From an uncultured Clostridia bacterium (GTDB taxonomy: Bacteria > Bacillota > Clostridia > TANB77 > CAG-508): a DNA stretch of 20,525 nt. A program made the position numbers and the translations under genes. The stretch lies in contig CAPOZU010000024.1 of NCBI GenBank assembly GCA_948676835.1, positions 1-20,525 on the forward strand, written 5' to 3'. The notes under the pieces are model-generated. The model had not been told where the DNA came from. It saw nothing but the letters and a program-made list of their open reading frames with translations, and did no database searches. Below, one piece after another: positions 1 through 8,076 of this stretch (positions within the stretch are counted from its first letter, which is position 1; each line of letters starts with the position of its first letter).

Positions 1-75
1 CAAAGAAGTTAGATAGATGCTATTTTTTTATAAAAAACTGGAGTTTTTTGCCACCCCAACTAAAATTATAGAACC
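1..75. repeat. Probable IS-like terminus at left window edge
   Basis: On the minus strand this stretch begins GGTTCT at 75 and contains TAGTTGGGGTGG, then an AAAAAACT/AGTTTTTT hairpin (32-49), then TATCTAACTT. The right window edge (20450 onward) reads GGTTCT, TAGTTGGGGTGG and TATCTAACTT in the same order and similar spacing on the plus strand, so the two are inverted relative to each other. A G-G-T-T-C-T start resembles ISL3-type ends, but no transposase is inside the window, so the family is not settled. Confidence 0.4.
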
Positions 76-123
76 TAATATTTTTAGTATCTTTCTAAAA
101 TTATTATTTATTCAAAATTTCTT

Positions 124-1269
124 TTATTTTTCTATTAAATTATATGGATCTCCTATCATTCTTTCTTCAGTCTCTAAATCATTTGAACGTTGTCCACCAA
201 TTATCTCTCCTGTTGTACAATCTACATAGTATGTAAATTCAGCTGATACATATTCTGTATTTAAATCATACTGAATAACAACACACCACACTTTTCTAAC
301 TCTTTCATCTGTTTTATAAAATACAGCATCATCTTTTCGTTTATATAAATTATCTCCTATTTTTTCCAAACCTAATATAGGATTTTCATATTCATCTTTA
401 TAGTTTTCTCTCAAATATACATTTTCATTCATTTTTCGAATTCTAATTTCTGCTTTTGTATTTATTATTTCTTTTTCCTTTTCAATTTGTTTATCTTTTT
501 CTATTGCAATTTTAACAGCTTGTTCTTTTGTTATTTTTTCCTCATTTTCTTCATAAACATTTCTTGAAAAACCTAAACTATATAAAGCATTTATTGTTGG
601 TATCCACCCTATATGTACTGACTCATCAAAATTATATAATTCTCCATATTTTTTATAAAATTCTGCATACCAAAGATATGAGCCTTCATCTGTCTCCATG
701 TTTCCTCTTAATTCTAAAAGTTCATATTCACCATTTTCATCTTCATTATATTTTTCAAATAAAGTTTGAGCTTCTCTTCTTGCTTCCTCTCTTGTTACTC
801 CAAAATTATATGGTGTTTTATAGCTTTGTCTTGGTATATTTAAAGAATTTAGTTTTCCTGTTTCTGCATTTATCTCAATATTATATATTTTATTAGAAGA
901 TAATTTCCAAACATTCTCATTTTCCCAATAATCTTTTGTTAATTCTTGTTCTTTTATTTCATCATCTGCAAATCCAATTTTTTCTAAATAATAATTTGCT
1001 ATTTTTTCTGCCTCATCTTCTGAAATACATTTTGCTTTCTCCTCTTCTGATATTTCAGTTGTAATTTTATAACCTTTCGGTTCCTTCCAAATATTTTCAT
1101 AAACTATGGTTCCTGTTGCATATACTAATCCACTTGTAATTCCAATTGCAAAAATAAAACTAGCTACCATTTTTAAAATACTTTTTTTCGGAGTTTTAAA
1201 TTCTTGTTTTTCGAAATTTGATATAGCAATATTTAATTTTAGTTTTTCTAGTAATTCATTATTATCCAT
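124..1269 (-). CDS. Probable membrane-anchored anti-sigma factor with PepSY-like repeats
   Basis: This 381-residue protein has a short cytoplasmic N-terminus (about 1-28), one membrane helix (about 31-52, ending GLVYATG) and a large outer part. The outer part contains two PepSY/YcdB-like segments, about 75-150 (starting SEDEAEKIANYYL) and about 245-365 (starting ITKEQAVKIAIEK), both ending in a TGK or TGE turn. It starts 4 bases after the stop of the ECF sigma gene, and its AAAGGAG ribosome site overlaps that stop, so the two are co-transcribed and probably translationally coupled. Topology and position fit an anti-sigma factor holding the sigma at the membrane, with the outer domains as sensor. 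No classical zinc anti-sigma motif is visible in the N-terminus, so binding of the sigma is inferred from context. Confidence 0.6.
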   Translation of the reverse strand: MDNNELLEKLKLNIAISNFEKQEFKTPKKSILKMVASFIFAIGITSGLVYATGTIVYENIWKEPKGYKITTEISEEEKAKCISEDEAEKIANYYLEKIGFADDEIKEQELTKDYWENENVWKLSSNKIYNIEINAETGKLNSLNIPRQSYKTPYNFGVTREEARREAQTLFEKYNEDENGEYELLELRGNMETDEGSYLWYAEFYKKYGELYNFDESVHIGWIPTINALYSLGFSRNVYEENEEKITKEQAVKIAIEKDKQIEKEKEIINTKAEIRIRKMNENVYLRENYKDEYENPILGLEKIGDNLYKRKDDAVFYKTDERVRKVWCVVIQYDLNTEYVSAEFTYYVDCTTGEIIGGQRSNDLETEERMIGDPYNLIEK

Positions 1270-1273
1270 AATC

Positions 1274-1816
1274 TTATATCTCCTTTATTTTAAAACTCTT
1301 TTTTAATTTTTTTCGTATTCTAAATAATCTTGATTTAACCTTTGCTTCAGAAAAATTAAATATTATAGCAATTTCCTTTATACTTCTTTCATCATAATAA
1401 TATGATAAAAATATTTCTTTATCTTCTTTATTCATTTTAGTTATTTCTGCTAGTATTGCTTTATTTTTTTCTTTTTCTGCAAAATCCAATTCAATATTAT
1501 CTAGGCTAACTAGCTTTTCATCATAGTCATCTATATTTTCAATATTCTTTATTTTTTTATATTTTTTCTTAATTAAATTTTTTGTAATTCCACCTATATA
1601 AGCAGACATATTACATTCTCTAATTAATTTTTCTTGATTATTCCATAATGCTAAAAACACATCTAACATTATTTCTTCTATATCTTCTTCTGATAATGTA
1701 ATACTAAAATTTCTAATTATTGTAAGAATATAATTTGTATAATCTTTCATTAAATTCTCTATTTGTAACTGATTATCTTCAAAATAATCTCCTATATTAC
1801 GATTTTTTACTAGCAC
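1274..1816 (-). CDS. ECF-type RNA polymerase sigma factor
   Basis: The 180-residue length is usual for an ECF sigma factor, which directs RNA polymerase to a small regulon. Region 2 is seen at about 20-85 (DYTNYILTIIRNF, then EDIEEIMLDVFLALW). Region 4 is at about 125-172, where a helix-turn-helix reads SIKEIAIIFNFSEAKVKSRL. The start is GTG at 1814-1816, preceded by GAGGAA at suitable spacing; no in-frame ATG with a ribosome site lies nearby. The next gene is its likely anti-sigma. A promoter with TTGCAA/TAATAT boxes lies upstream. A self-regulated ECF promoter would be expected, but no clear AAC-type -35 is recognisable. Confidence 0.85.
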   Translation of the reverse strand: MLVKNRNIGDYFEDNQLQIENLMKDYTNYILTIIRNFSITLSEEDIEEIMLDVFLALWNNQEKLIRECNMSAYIGGITKNLIKKKYKKIKNIENIDDYDEKLVSLDNIELDFAEKEKNKAILAEITKMNKEDKEIFLSYYYDERSIKEIAIIFNFSEAKVKSRLFRIRKKLKKSFKIKEI

Positions 1817-1849
1817 TTTCTATTCCTCATTTATTATATTTTCATTAAT

Positions 1850-1879
1850 ATATTACCTAAAATTCAAAATAAGTTGCAA
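1850..1879 (-). promoter_or_regulatory. Candidate promoter of the sigma/anti-sigma operon
   Basis: On the minus strand TTGCAA (1879-1874) and TAATAT (1855-1850) are 18 bp apart, about 35 bp before the GTG start. The match is moderate and the region is AT-rich, so this is tentative. Confidence 0.4.
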
Positions 1880-1906
1880 AAAAGTTAGCAAAATTGCTAA
1901 CTTTTT
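1879..1906 (-). terminator. Intrinsic terminator after vanZ-like gene
   Basis: A perfect 13-bp stem, AAAAAGTTAGCAA against TTGCTAACTTTTT, with a 2-base centre lies 9 bases past the VanZ-like stop. Transcripts from that operon end in T-rich sequence here. The symmetry would allow function in both directions. Confidence 0.85.
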
Positions 1907-1915
1907 CACTTATAT

Positions 1916-2395
1916 TTATTCAAATGAAGCTTTAATTTTAATTATAATTTTTATAATTCCATATCCAATCATTGCGCCAATTGTATTTAATATTATATCA
2001 TCTATATCAGCTGAGCCTGTAAAAGTAATAAATTGCGTAATTTCAATTATTATTACTAGAAAAATAGTAAAAACAATTATCTTCCATAATTTATTAAATT
2101 TTTCACTAAATAAAACTGGTAATGCCATCCCCATAGGCACAAACATCACTAAATTTCCAAGTAAATTAGTAACTACAATATTAGTATTTATTGTAGAATT
2201 ATATAGTCTTTCTAAATAAGAAAAAATTGTCCTAAATGGAATAAAATTAGGCATTTCAAAATGTTCTTTTGAAAAAACTTTTAAATTAAATTGATTCCCT
2301 GTTCTATATCCATATAAAAATAAAACATATATCAATGCTATACAATAAATTATAAATAAATATTTTACTATTTTTAGTATAGATTCTTTTTTCAT
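1916..2395 (-). CDS. VanZ-like family membrane protein
   Basis: The 159-residue protein has about four membrane helices (roughly 8-27, 75-95, 105-125, 135-155). The VanZ family signature is clear: NLLGNLVMFVPMGMALP near 78-94 and, further on, IEITQFITFTGSADIDDIILN leading into a final helix. VanZ itself gives low teicoplanin resistance by an unknown route; chromosomal relatives are common and of unknown function. The gene starts 12 bases after the SEDS gene with its own GGGGAGGA site, making it the last gene of the PadR-SEDS-VanZ operon. The pairing suggests a cell-envelope role rather than true vancomycin resistance, since no vanHAX genes are near. Confidence 0.85.
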   Translation of the reverse strand: MKKESILKIVKYLFIIYCIALIYVLFLYGYRTGNQFNLKVFSKEHFEMPNFIPFRTIFSYLERLYNSTINTNIVVTNLLGNLVMFVPMGMALPVLFSEKFNKLWKIIVFTIFLVIIIEITQFITFTGSADIDDIILNTIGAMIGYGIIKIIIKIKASFE

Positions 2396-2407
2396 AAATC
2401 CTCCCCT

Positions 2408-3796
2408 TTATTCAAATGAAACTTTAATTTTAAGTTTTTTACCTGTTTCAATTTTTTTAGTTAAAATATCTTTTCTTCTATAAATTGATAATATAAATGC
2501 AATCATCATCATATTAACTAAAAGTCCATTAAAACCATAAGAAACAAAAGGTAAATTTAATGCAGCTATAGGAACCAAATTGAAATTCATTAATATATTA
2601 AGTATTGCTTGTAATAATATAAAACTTCCAAAACCAATTATTAAAAGTCTTCCTTCTTTATCCTTTATATTTTTACAATCTAATATTATTTTGATTCCGA
2701 GTAGCATTACTACTCCAATTACAATTGATGAATAAAAAGTTCCACAAAACATACTTATTGATATTAATGAAAATTCAGTTCCATCTGCTAGTAGACCTAT
2801 ATATTCATTTGCATTTTCTATTCCTGAAAATGTATTCGAATTATCTAATATGTCGTTTATAATGTTATTAACCCAACCAACCCCATAGATATCTGAGCCA
2901 TTATATGTTGCTTTGATTCTTTCAATAATTCTATTGTAATTTCCACTATCTGTTACTCCTACAATTAGCATTAATATCACTACCAAAAACATTAAAGTTC
3001 CAAAAAATTTTATTAAATTTATTTCCTTATTTTCTTCACTTGCAATATATGCAGTAGTAATAATTATATAAGATAAAAGTAATATCATTGATATAGATAT
3101 TCTATTTGATATCATTAAAAAAAATATTGAAGTTGTACTTAGTGCCACAATTTTTAAAATATCTAGTCTAATTTTTAAGTTAAAATTTCCTATACTTATA
3201 TTAATATTTTTTCTACTTAATTTATTTAAAAATCCAACAAATGAAATAATATACAATAATATACATATATTACTTGAATCAACTGTTTTATGAAAAATTG
3301 ATAAATAATTTCTACCTTGTATATCTCTTCCAAATAATACTGTTACAAGAAGTAATATACTAGAAATTACATATATTGATGTTGAATAATTCAAAACATT
3401 TCTGTAATCTAAAAAATAAATTCCTACACTAATAATTAATCCTAACAATAAAAAACTAATAGGACGCCAGAAATAATAAATTGAAATTTCATCTACTTCC
3501 TGTTTTCCTCTTATTGTTATAATTAAAAATCCAAATCCTATTAATATTGCAACTAATAAAGTTAATATCCAATCAAATTTAGGCTTGTGTATTTTGTTTA
3601 GTTTTTTTCCAATTTCCTCTGCTTCTCCCATATTTGAAACAGCTCTTTCTTCTGCTACATTTTCTTCTAAACCTTCTTTTATATATTCTTCTTTTTGTTC
3701 CTGAATATGTAAACTTAATTCTTCTGAAATGTCTTCTCTTATTGGTTTATATTTTATTTCATTACAAACATTTTCTAAAAATTCCTTAATAAGCAA
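2408..3796 (-). CDS. SEDS family (FtsW/RodA-like) protein with N-terminal HAAS/permease-prefix domain
   Basis: SEDS proteins polymerise peptidoglycan glycan strands from lipid II. The first 75 residues or so are soluble and helical (EDISEELSLHIQEQKEEYI and a VSNMGEAEEIGKKL helix), matching the prefix domain found on some permeases. About nine to ten membrane helices follow, with the family signature LPFVSYGFNGLLVNM near residues 413-427. A GTG at 3805 would begin directly against AGGAGG, so TTG at 3796, 8 bases from AGGAGG, is the better start (462 residues). This overlaps the PadR stop by 11 bases. The segment corresponding to the usual HTDFIF motif appears as GTEFSLI, so the catalytic Asp may be Glu here (E339), if that alignment is right. 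No class B penicillin-binding partner lies nearby. Confidence 0.8.
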   Translation of the reverse strand: MLIKEFLENVCNEIKYKPIREDISEELSLHIQEQKEEYIKEGLEENVAEERAVSNMGEAEEIGKKLNKIHKPKFDWILTLLVAILIGFGFLIITIRGKQEVDEISIYYFWRPISFLLLGLIISVGIYFLDYRNVLNYSTSIYVISSILLLVTVLFGRDIQGRNYLSIFHKTVDSSNICILLYIISFVGFLNKLSRKNINISIGNFNLKIRLDILKIVALSTTSIFFLMISNRISISMILLLSYIIITTAYIASEENKEINLIKFFGTLMFLVVILMLIVGVTDSGNYNRIIERIKATYNGSDIYGVGWVNNIINDILDNSNTFSGIENANEYIGLLADGTEFSLISISMFCGTFYSSIVIGVVMLLGIKIILDCKNIKDKEGRLLIIGFGSFILLQAILNILMNFNLVPIAALNLPFVSYGFNGLLVNMMMIAFILSIYRRKDILTKKIETGKKLKIKVSFE

Positions 3797-4124
3797 AAGA
3801 AACACCTCCTAATACGGCATTTATTCCATTGCTAAACACTTTCCATTCTGCTTTTTTATCTTCTAAATGTTTTCTTCCTTCTTTTGTAATAGAATAATAT
3901 TTTCTTTTCTTTCCTGTGGTTTCATCCCAGTATGAAGTTATTAAATTCTTTTCTTCTAATGAATGTAGAATTGGATACAATGTTCCTTCTTTTAATTCAA
4001 ATACATTCTGAGATTTTTCACTTAAAGTTTTTATCATTTCATATCCATACATATTTGAGTTTGACAGTAAATTTAATACCATCATTGTTGTACTCCCTTT
4101 TAAAAGTTCTTTGTTTACTTTCAT
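3786..4124 (-). CDS. PadR family transcriptional repressor
   Basis: The 112-residue protein begins with the PadR winged helix: ELLKGSTTMMVLNLLSNSNMYGYEMIKTLSE, then the wing and dimer parts KEGTLYPILHSLEEKNLI and KRKYYSITKEGRKHL. An in-frame ATG 30 bases upstream exists, but the one at 4124 has AAGGAGG at ideal spacing and the usual PadR N-terminus. PadR repressors are often encoded with the membrane protein genes they control. Here the SEDS and VanZ-like genes follow in overlap, and a near-perfect 28-bp palindrome lies upstream, so self-regulation of the three-gene operon is likely. The ligand is unknown. Confidence 0.9.
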   Translation of the reverse strand: MKVNKELLKGSTTMMVLNLLSNSNMYGYEMIKTLSEKSQNVFELKEGTLYPILHSLEEKNLITSYWDETTGKKRKYYSITKEGRKHLEDKKAEWKVFSNGINAVLGGVSFAY

Positions 4125-4189
4125 AAAAGTTTGCCTCCTTTTATTTATCCACATAGATACCTGAGCTTATTGGAATAGCGCTTTTTCCA

Positions 4190-4217
4190 TATATATGAAT
4201 GTGCACTTTCATATATA
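4190..4217. promoter_or_regulatory. Palindromic operator candidate for PadR
   Basis: A 28-bp dyad centred on GTGCAC at 4203/4204 has arms TATATATGAA and TTCATATATA, with only one mismatched pair (4200/4207). It sits 66-93 bp upstream of the padR start, where the promoter must be. PadR-type proteins bind dyads of this kind, so binding by the adjacent gene product is a direct inference. Confidence 0.6.
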
Positions 4218-4220
4218 AAA

Positions 4221-4266
4221 ATACCTAGATATGCTATGTATTTTTATACATTGTATATCTAGGTAT
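4221..4266 (-). terminator. Intrinsic terminator after DUF4173 operon
   Basis: Arms ATACCTAGATAT and ATATCTAGGTAT pair over 12 bp, followed by a 3/3 internal loop and an inner ATGTAT/ATACAT stem with a 4-base loop. On the minus strand a T-run follows at once. It lies 30 bases past the DUF4173 stop and borders the PadR operator. Confidence 0.8.
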
Positions 4267-4296
4267 ATTTTTTGTCAATATTTTTTTACTTTATTC

Positions 4297-5721
4297 TTAA
4301 TACAAACTTTTTGCTATTATTTTTGATAAATTAAAATCTCTAAAATCCATTTCTTCTTTTTCTAATTCTTCATAAAATATAGCTAAATACTTTGAAACTC
4401 CATTCTTTACTTCTTCCTCTTCTGGAGTTTCAGGTTCTGAATTTTTTATTCTAATTAGTTCTTTTATTGCATCAGCTCCTGTTTCTTTCTTTAGATAATC
4501 TACATCAAAAACTCCTATTTCGAAATATCTATCTACATTACTTTTTGTTATTATATTATCTATATTTGCCATATTAATTCCAACATACATAACAATTATA
4601 ATAGCCATATATACTTTTGGAAGATTTATTTTTTTATCTATTACATATGCAATTGTAGGAATTAATAATATAGCTTCTGTTAATAATGCCACATACACAA
4701 GTAATCTTAAGCGTGTATATCCATAAGCACTTTCATAAAAGAACATTCTAACTCCTGATGAAAGTAATATTACAAATGTACATGCAATCATTACTAAACA
4801 CATAGTATTTATATATTTGTTTTTTTCACATTTTTTAGATATTAAAATTACTACTAAATTTATGAATGAAACAAACATTAATTGGAAAAATCCTTTTCTT
4901 GCATATTGTGAATAATTGCTAACATCATCTTTTCCTAAAAATAATGCTTTTATTTGTATAAAACAAAATAGTATATATACTACATTTAGCGCTGTTAAAA
5001 CCATTTTTGTAGTAGTAATATCTTTAATTTGAAGCTTTTGAAATTCTTCATCTTTTGGTTCATATTCATATATAATATGACTGAAAAAACTTGAGAAATA
5101 TATAAATAAAGCTATTATAACTGCCACTTTTAATATAATATTTGTTAAATCAAATTCAAAAATTATATTTGAAAGCCTAAAAATTCCATTTAGAAATATT
5201 TGTCCAAATATCTCATCTGCTGATGAGAGTAATATAATAACAATTATTACAAGTGGAATTGTTATTAGTATTGCTTTTCCTATACTGCTGTTTTTTTCTT
5301 TTTTTTCCTTAATCTTAAACATTGATAAAATACATTTTTTTAAATCTTTCATTGTTGCTTCAATATAAGTTAATGGATCTAATATTAATTCTATAAATCT
5401 TAAAAAGAATTTATCTATATCTAAATTTTTTTCCATAAGTTTTATTATCATTAATATTATTAATACTGGTATAACAACAAGATTTAACTTATTGAAAAGT
5501 GAATTATCAAATATAAAATATGTACTTGCAAGTACTACTATTGGAACTATTAAAATTTTTGCTTCTTTATATTCAATTTTATTTTTCTTTTCCAATAAGC
5601 TTATTAAAAAATATACAAATGGAGCTATAAAAAGTAACATTGAAAGCCCGATATTTTTGCCCCAGAATAATATTACTGTCCATATACTAATTAGTAATGA
5701 ACCTAAAAATATCTTTTTCAT
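4297..5721 (-). CDS. DUF4153/DUF4173 multi-pass membrane protein
   Basis: The 474-residue protein has some ten to twelve hydrophobic segments, with charged loops such as EKKNKIEYKEAK and KIKEKKEKNSSIGK. The stretch YARKGFFQLMFVSFINLVVI and the later YGYTRLRLLVYVALLTEAI are typical of the DUF4153/DUF4173 family, whose function is unknown. The C-terminal soluble tail (about 415-474) begins with DVDYLKKETGADAI. An AAAGGAG site precedes the ATG, and the gene starts 20 bases after the XRE stop, so it is the third gene of the DUF2975-XRE-DUF4173 operon. The product is probably an envelope or sensory membrane protein controlled with that pair. Confidence 0.75.
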   Translation of the reverse strand: MKKIFLGSLLISIWTVILFWGKNIGLSMLLFIAPFVYFLISLLEKKNKIEYKEAKILIVPIVVLASTYFIFDNSLFNKLNLVVIPVLIILMIIKLMEKNLDIDKFFLRFIELILDPLTYIEATMKDLKKCILSMFKIKEKKEKNSSIGKAILITIPLVIIVIILLSSADEIFGQIFLNGIFRLSNIIFEFDLTNIILKVAVIIALFIYFSSFFSHIIYEYEPKDEEFQKLQIKDITTTKMVLTALNVVYILFCFIQIKALFLGKDDVSNYSQYARKGFFQLMFVSFINLVVILISKKCEKNKYINTMCLVMIACTFVILLSSGVRMFFYESAYGYTRLRLLVYVALLTEAILLIPTIAYVIDKKINLPKVYMAIIIVMYVGINMANIDNIITKSNVDRYFEIGVFDVDYLKKETGADAIKELIRIKNSEPETPEEEEVKNGVSKYLAIFYEELEKEEMDFRDFNLSKIIAKSLY

Positions 5722-5740
5722 TTTTATTCTCCTTTAAATT

Positions 5741-5945
5741 TTAATCTTTTTGATATTCTAAAATATCTCCTGGGGTGCATTCTAACACTTTACAAATTGC
5801 ATCTAATGTTGAAAAACGAATTGCTTTTCCTTTATTTGTTTTTAATATTGATAAATTTGCTTGTGTAATTCCAATTTTCTCTGCTAGTTCTCCGAGAAGA
5901 TATCTTTCGTTTTGCCATCATAACATCTAAATTTACAACTATCAT
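5741..5945 (-). pseudogene. XRE/Cro-like helix-turn-helix regulator, frameshifted
   Basis: Reading from ATG at 5945 gives MIVVNLDVMMAKRK in one frame. The rest, GELAEKIGITQANLSILKTN and then FSTLDAICKVLECTPGDILEYQKD, is in another frame ending at the TAA at 5741. Together these make a complete 67-residue member of the small XRE regulators that accompany DUF2975 proteins. One extra base in the ATATCTTCTCGG stretch near 5891-5905 accounts for the break: removing a T restores KRKISLGELAEKIG. A GGGGG-type ribosome site remains. This is either a recent inactivation or a sequencing error; the rest of the gene shows no decay. Confidence 0.8.
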
Positions 5946-5969
5946 TGTAATTTGCCCCCTATTTTTATT

Positions 5970-6434
5970 TTAAATTGTTAAGTCATTTTCGTTTTTGTAC
6001 TCTAAAGCTTGTTTAAATAATTCTGCTAATATATATAATGCTATTGTAACCCCAATAAACAATATCATCATAAATGCTAGAACTAAACTAAAAGAAAGAT
6101 ACATTCTTACTAAAATAGCTTCATATAAGAAATCTAAAATCCAAAATACTGATGAAATTGCACATATTTTTTGAGCATTTTTTAGTTTCTTTACTGTATT
6201 TTCACAAAAAGGATTACTCATTTTTAATGAATCAAATAAACCAATAAATTGATATATTATAAACATTAAGCATATTGCGTTTGGATAAAATAATATTATA
6301 TTAGGGTTTATGTCTATATTTGTGTATCTTAAAATAATTGGAAATGCTATTAATATTAAAATTCCTATTACTAATACTACTTCTAACATTATTTTTAAAA
6401 AATTTCCCAATCCTTTTTTTCCTAAAATTTCCAT
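5970..6434 (-). CDS. DUF2975 membrane protein
   Basis: The 154-residue protein has four membrane helices (roughly 12-32, 45-68, 92-112, 118-142). The DUF2975 pattern is seen in the central FIGLFDSLKMSNPFCENTVKKLK (helix, then an NPF turn) and the C-terminal ALYILAELFKQALEYKNENDLTI. The family is unknown in function but is almost always beside a small XRE regulator, as here. A longer frame back to 6512 is rejected because it would begin upstream of the predicted transcription start; ATG at 6434 has an AGAGGAA site. It is the first gene of the operon, so the broken XRE gene downstream may leave this protein unregulated. Confidence 0.85.
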   Translation of the reverse strand: MEILGKKGLGNFLKIMLEVVLVIGILILIAFPIILRYTNIDINPNIILFYPNAICLMFIIYQFIGLFDSLKMSNPFCENTVKKLKNAQKICAISSVFWILDFLYEAILVRMYLSFSLVLAFMMILFIGVTIALYILAELFKQALEYKNENDLTI

Positions 6435-6502
6435 ATAAATTTCCTCTTTTTCTATATTTAATAAAAATTTATAATTATAAATTTTTATATTTTGATGCAA
6501 AC

Positions 6503-6531
6503 AATATATCATCTATTTTTATGAAAGTCAA
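6503..6531 (-). promoter_or_regulatory. Sigma-A type promoter of DUF2975 operon
   Basis: On the minus strand TTGACT (6531-6526) and TATATT (6508-6503) are separated by exactly 17 bp, about 70 bp before the chosen DUF2975 start. Confidence 0.65.
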
Positions 6532-6593
6532 TATATTTTTATTGTTTTTCGATAAAAATATGTTATTTAAATTATTCTAAATAAACTGGAAAA

Positions 6594-6615
6594 GAGGTCC
6601 TAAACTTAGGACCTC
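6594..6615 (-). terminator. Intrinsic terminator after choline-binding protein gene
   Basis: GAGGTCCTAA pairs perfectly with TTAGGACCTC around a 2-base centre, followed on the minus strand by TTTTCC. It lies 38 bases past the stop of the secreted protein gene. Confidence 0.75.
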
Positions 6616-6653
6616 CCAAAAAACAATTACATTATTTTATTTTTACTTTATAG

Positions 6654-7976
6654 TTAATTTGTAAGAATTCCATTCTCACAAAAATAATACTGTATTCCGT
6701 CAATAGTCTGCCAACCTTTCAGCAACACACCTGCATTAGGTTCTACATATCTCCATCCATTCTGATATACCCAACCAGTTTCCAATTTTCCGTCTGTTTT
6801 CATGTGATATGCAAATGTTCTATCTGCTGAAGGAATGTAGGCTTCTCTTGCCATAGCTCCGCTTCCTGGATAAAAATAATACCAGTTTCCATCAAGTTTA
6901 TGCCACGCTTCAAGCATTGCACCTGATGAATTTAAATAATACGTTTTTCCTTTATCTTCAAACCATCCAGTTTTCATTACTCCATTACCCTGAAGATAAT
7001 ACCAAGCTCCATTCTCCAAACACCATGTATTAGACAGCATATAACCATTGTGATCAAACATATACCATTTTCCAGAAAGTTTCTGCCACCCTGTTGCCAT
7101 TGCTCCGTTATTGAAGAAGTAGTGCATTTTACCATTTATTGCCTTGAATCCATCATTATAAGTCTTTCCATTTTCATAATAATACCATACTCCATTTGCA
7201 AATTTCCATCCATCATTATACCCTGGATTATATGGCCAATCTGGTATGCACCCATCAAAGTCAATATATTCATCATAGATATCGTCCCAATCAGAAAAAT
7301 CGTCAGATTCAATATAATCCGATTCTTTGATGTAATTCTCATAGGCTTTTTTAGGAACTGCTTTTACTTTAAAGTATACTTCATATTCATCATAATAATC
7401 TTCCAATATTAAATATTTTTTCAAATCGTATCTATTAGAAGAAATATTTTCAGCAACTATTTTACTACGATTTCCTTTACAGATTTTTAAGGTGTAATTT
7501 ACCTTGTCGTTTACTTTGTCCCACCGAGCAGTAGTACCATCCCAATAAACACTATCAGGAGTTTCTGTTTTTCCTCTAACAGTATAAGTGAATTTTAAGA
7601 TAATATTTCCATCTTCGTAACTATGAGATTTGTACTTACCATTAGTTACTTTAAAATTATTCTTTTTGAGAGTATCTTTAAAAACATATCCTTGTTCTGT
7701 TATGATTTTTACTGTAACTTCAATATCTTCTCCTGGATCGCAATCACAAATATCAGATGAAAACTTGATACTAGAAGGATCAACCTTATAGCCTTTTCCA
7801 TCAACTTTTACTTCAGGATTAGAAGTTTGTTCCCAACTGTTCTTGCTTGCAGTAACTTTTACAGTCGAAATCTGTGTTTCAGCAAATGCTGTTACAGTGC
7901 AAAACAAAAAGAAACATAATGCAAAAACTGCTGTAACTAAGTTTGCGAGTAACCGTTTTTTTGAATTTCCCCTCAT
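6654..7976 (-). CDS. Secreted protein with choline-binding (glucan-binding) wall repeats
   Basis: The 440-residue product has a signal peptide (basic start MRGNSKKR, hydrophobic core about 12-28, likely cut after TAFA near 32). A beta-rich domain follows (about 33-150), then a fibronectin-III-like stretch (about 155-235), an acidic linker (DDFSDWDDIYDEY) and at least seven tandem 20-residue choline/glucan-binding repeats (about 255-440) of the type GWxxxxGxWYYxxxxGxM, for example GWQKLSGKWYMFDHNGYM. These repeats hold proteins on the cell wall or on glycans. No catalytic domain is recognised, so a binding or adhesion role is the best reading. G+C is clearly higher than in flanking genes, suggesting transfer. 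It has its own promoter and terminator. Confidence 0.85.
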   Translation of the reverse strand: MRGNSKKRLLANLVTAVFALCFFLFCTVTAFAETQISTVKVTASKNSWEQTSNPEVKVDGKGYKVDPSSIKFSSDICDCDPGEDIEVTVKIITEQGYVFKDTLKKNNFKVTNGKYKSHSYEDGNIILKFTYTVRGKTETPDSVYWDGTTARWDKVNDKVNYTLKICKGNRSKIVAENISSNRYDLKKYLILEDYYDEYEVYFKVKAVPKKAYENYIKESDYIESDDFSDWDDIYDEYIDFDGCIPDWPYNPGYNDGWKFANGVWYYYENGKTYNDGFKAINGKMHYFFNNGAMATGWQKLSGKWYMFDHNGYMLSNTWCLENGAWYYLQGNGVMKTGWFEDKGKTYYLNSSGAMLEAWHKLDGNWYYFYPGSGAMAREAYIPSADRTFAYHMKTDGKLETGWVYQNGWRYVEPNAGVLLKGWQTIDGIQYYFCENGILTN

Positions 7977-8032
7977 AGAAATTCTCCTTTCTTGGCAATT
8001 CTGCCGACTCTTTTCCTATTTGTTACAGGAAC

Positions 8033-8061
8033 ATTTTATCACATTATGTTAATCTTTTCAA
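8033..8061 (-). promoter_or_regulatory. Promoter of choline-binding protein gene
   Basis: On the minus strand TTGAAA (8061-8056) and TAAAAT (8038-8033) are 17 bp apart, about 57 bp before the ATG, just past the end of the upstream gene. Confidence 0.55.
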
Positions 8062-8076
8062 TATTTTATTTTTATT

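Noticed and set aside
528..896. 122-codon plus-strand frame
   Set aside because: It is antisense to the probable anti-sigma gene, lacks a ribosome site and encodes a low-complexity His/Leu/Phe-rich product from the AT-rich opposite strand.
6435..6512. Longer N-terminus for the DUF2975 protein
   Set aside because: The added 26 residues lie upstream of, or across, the predicted transcription start, while the ATG at 6434 has a proper ribosome site.
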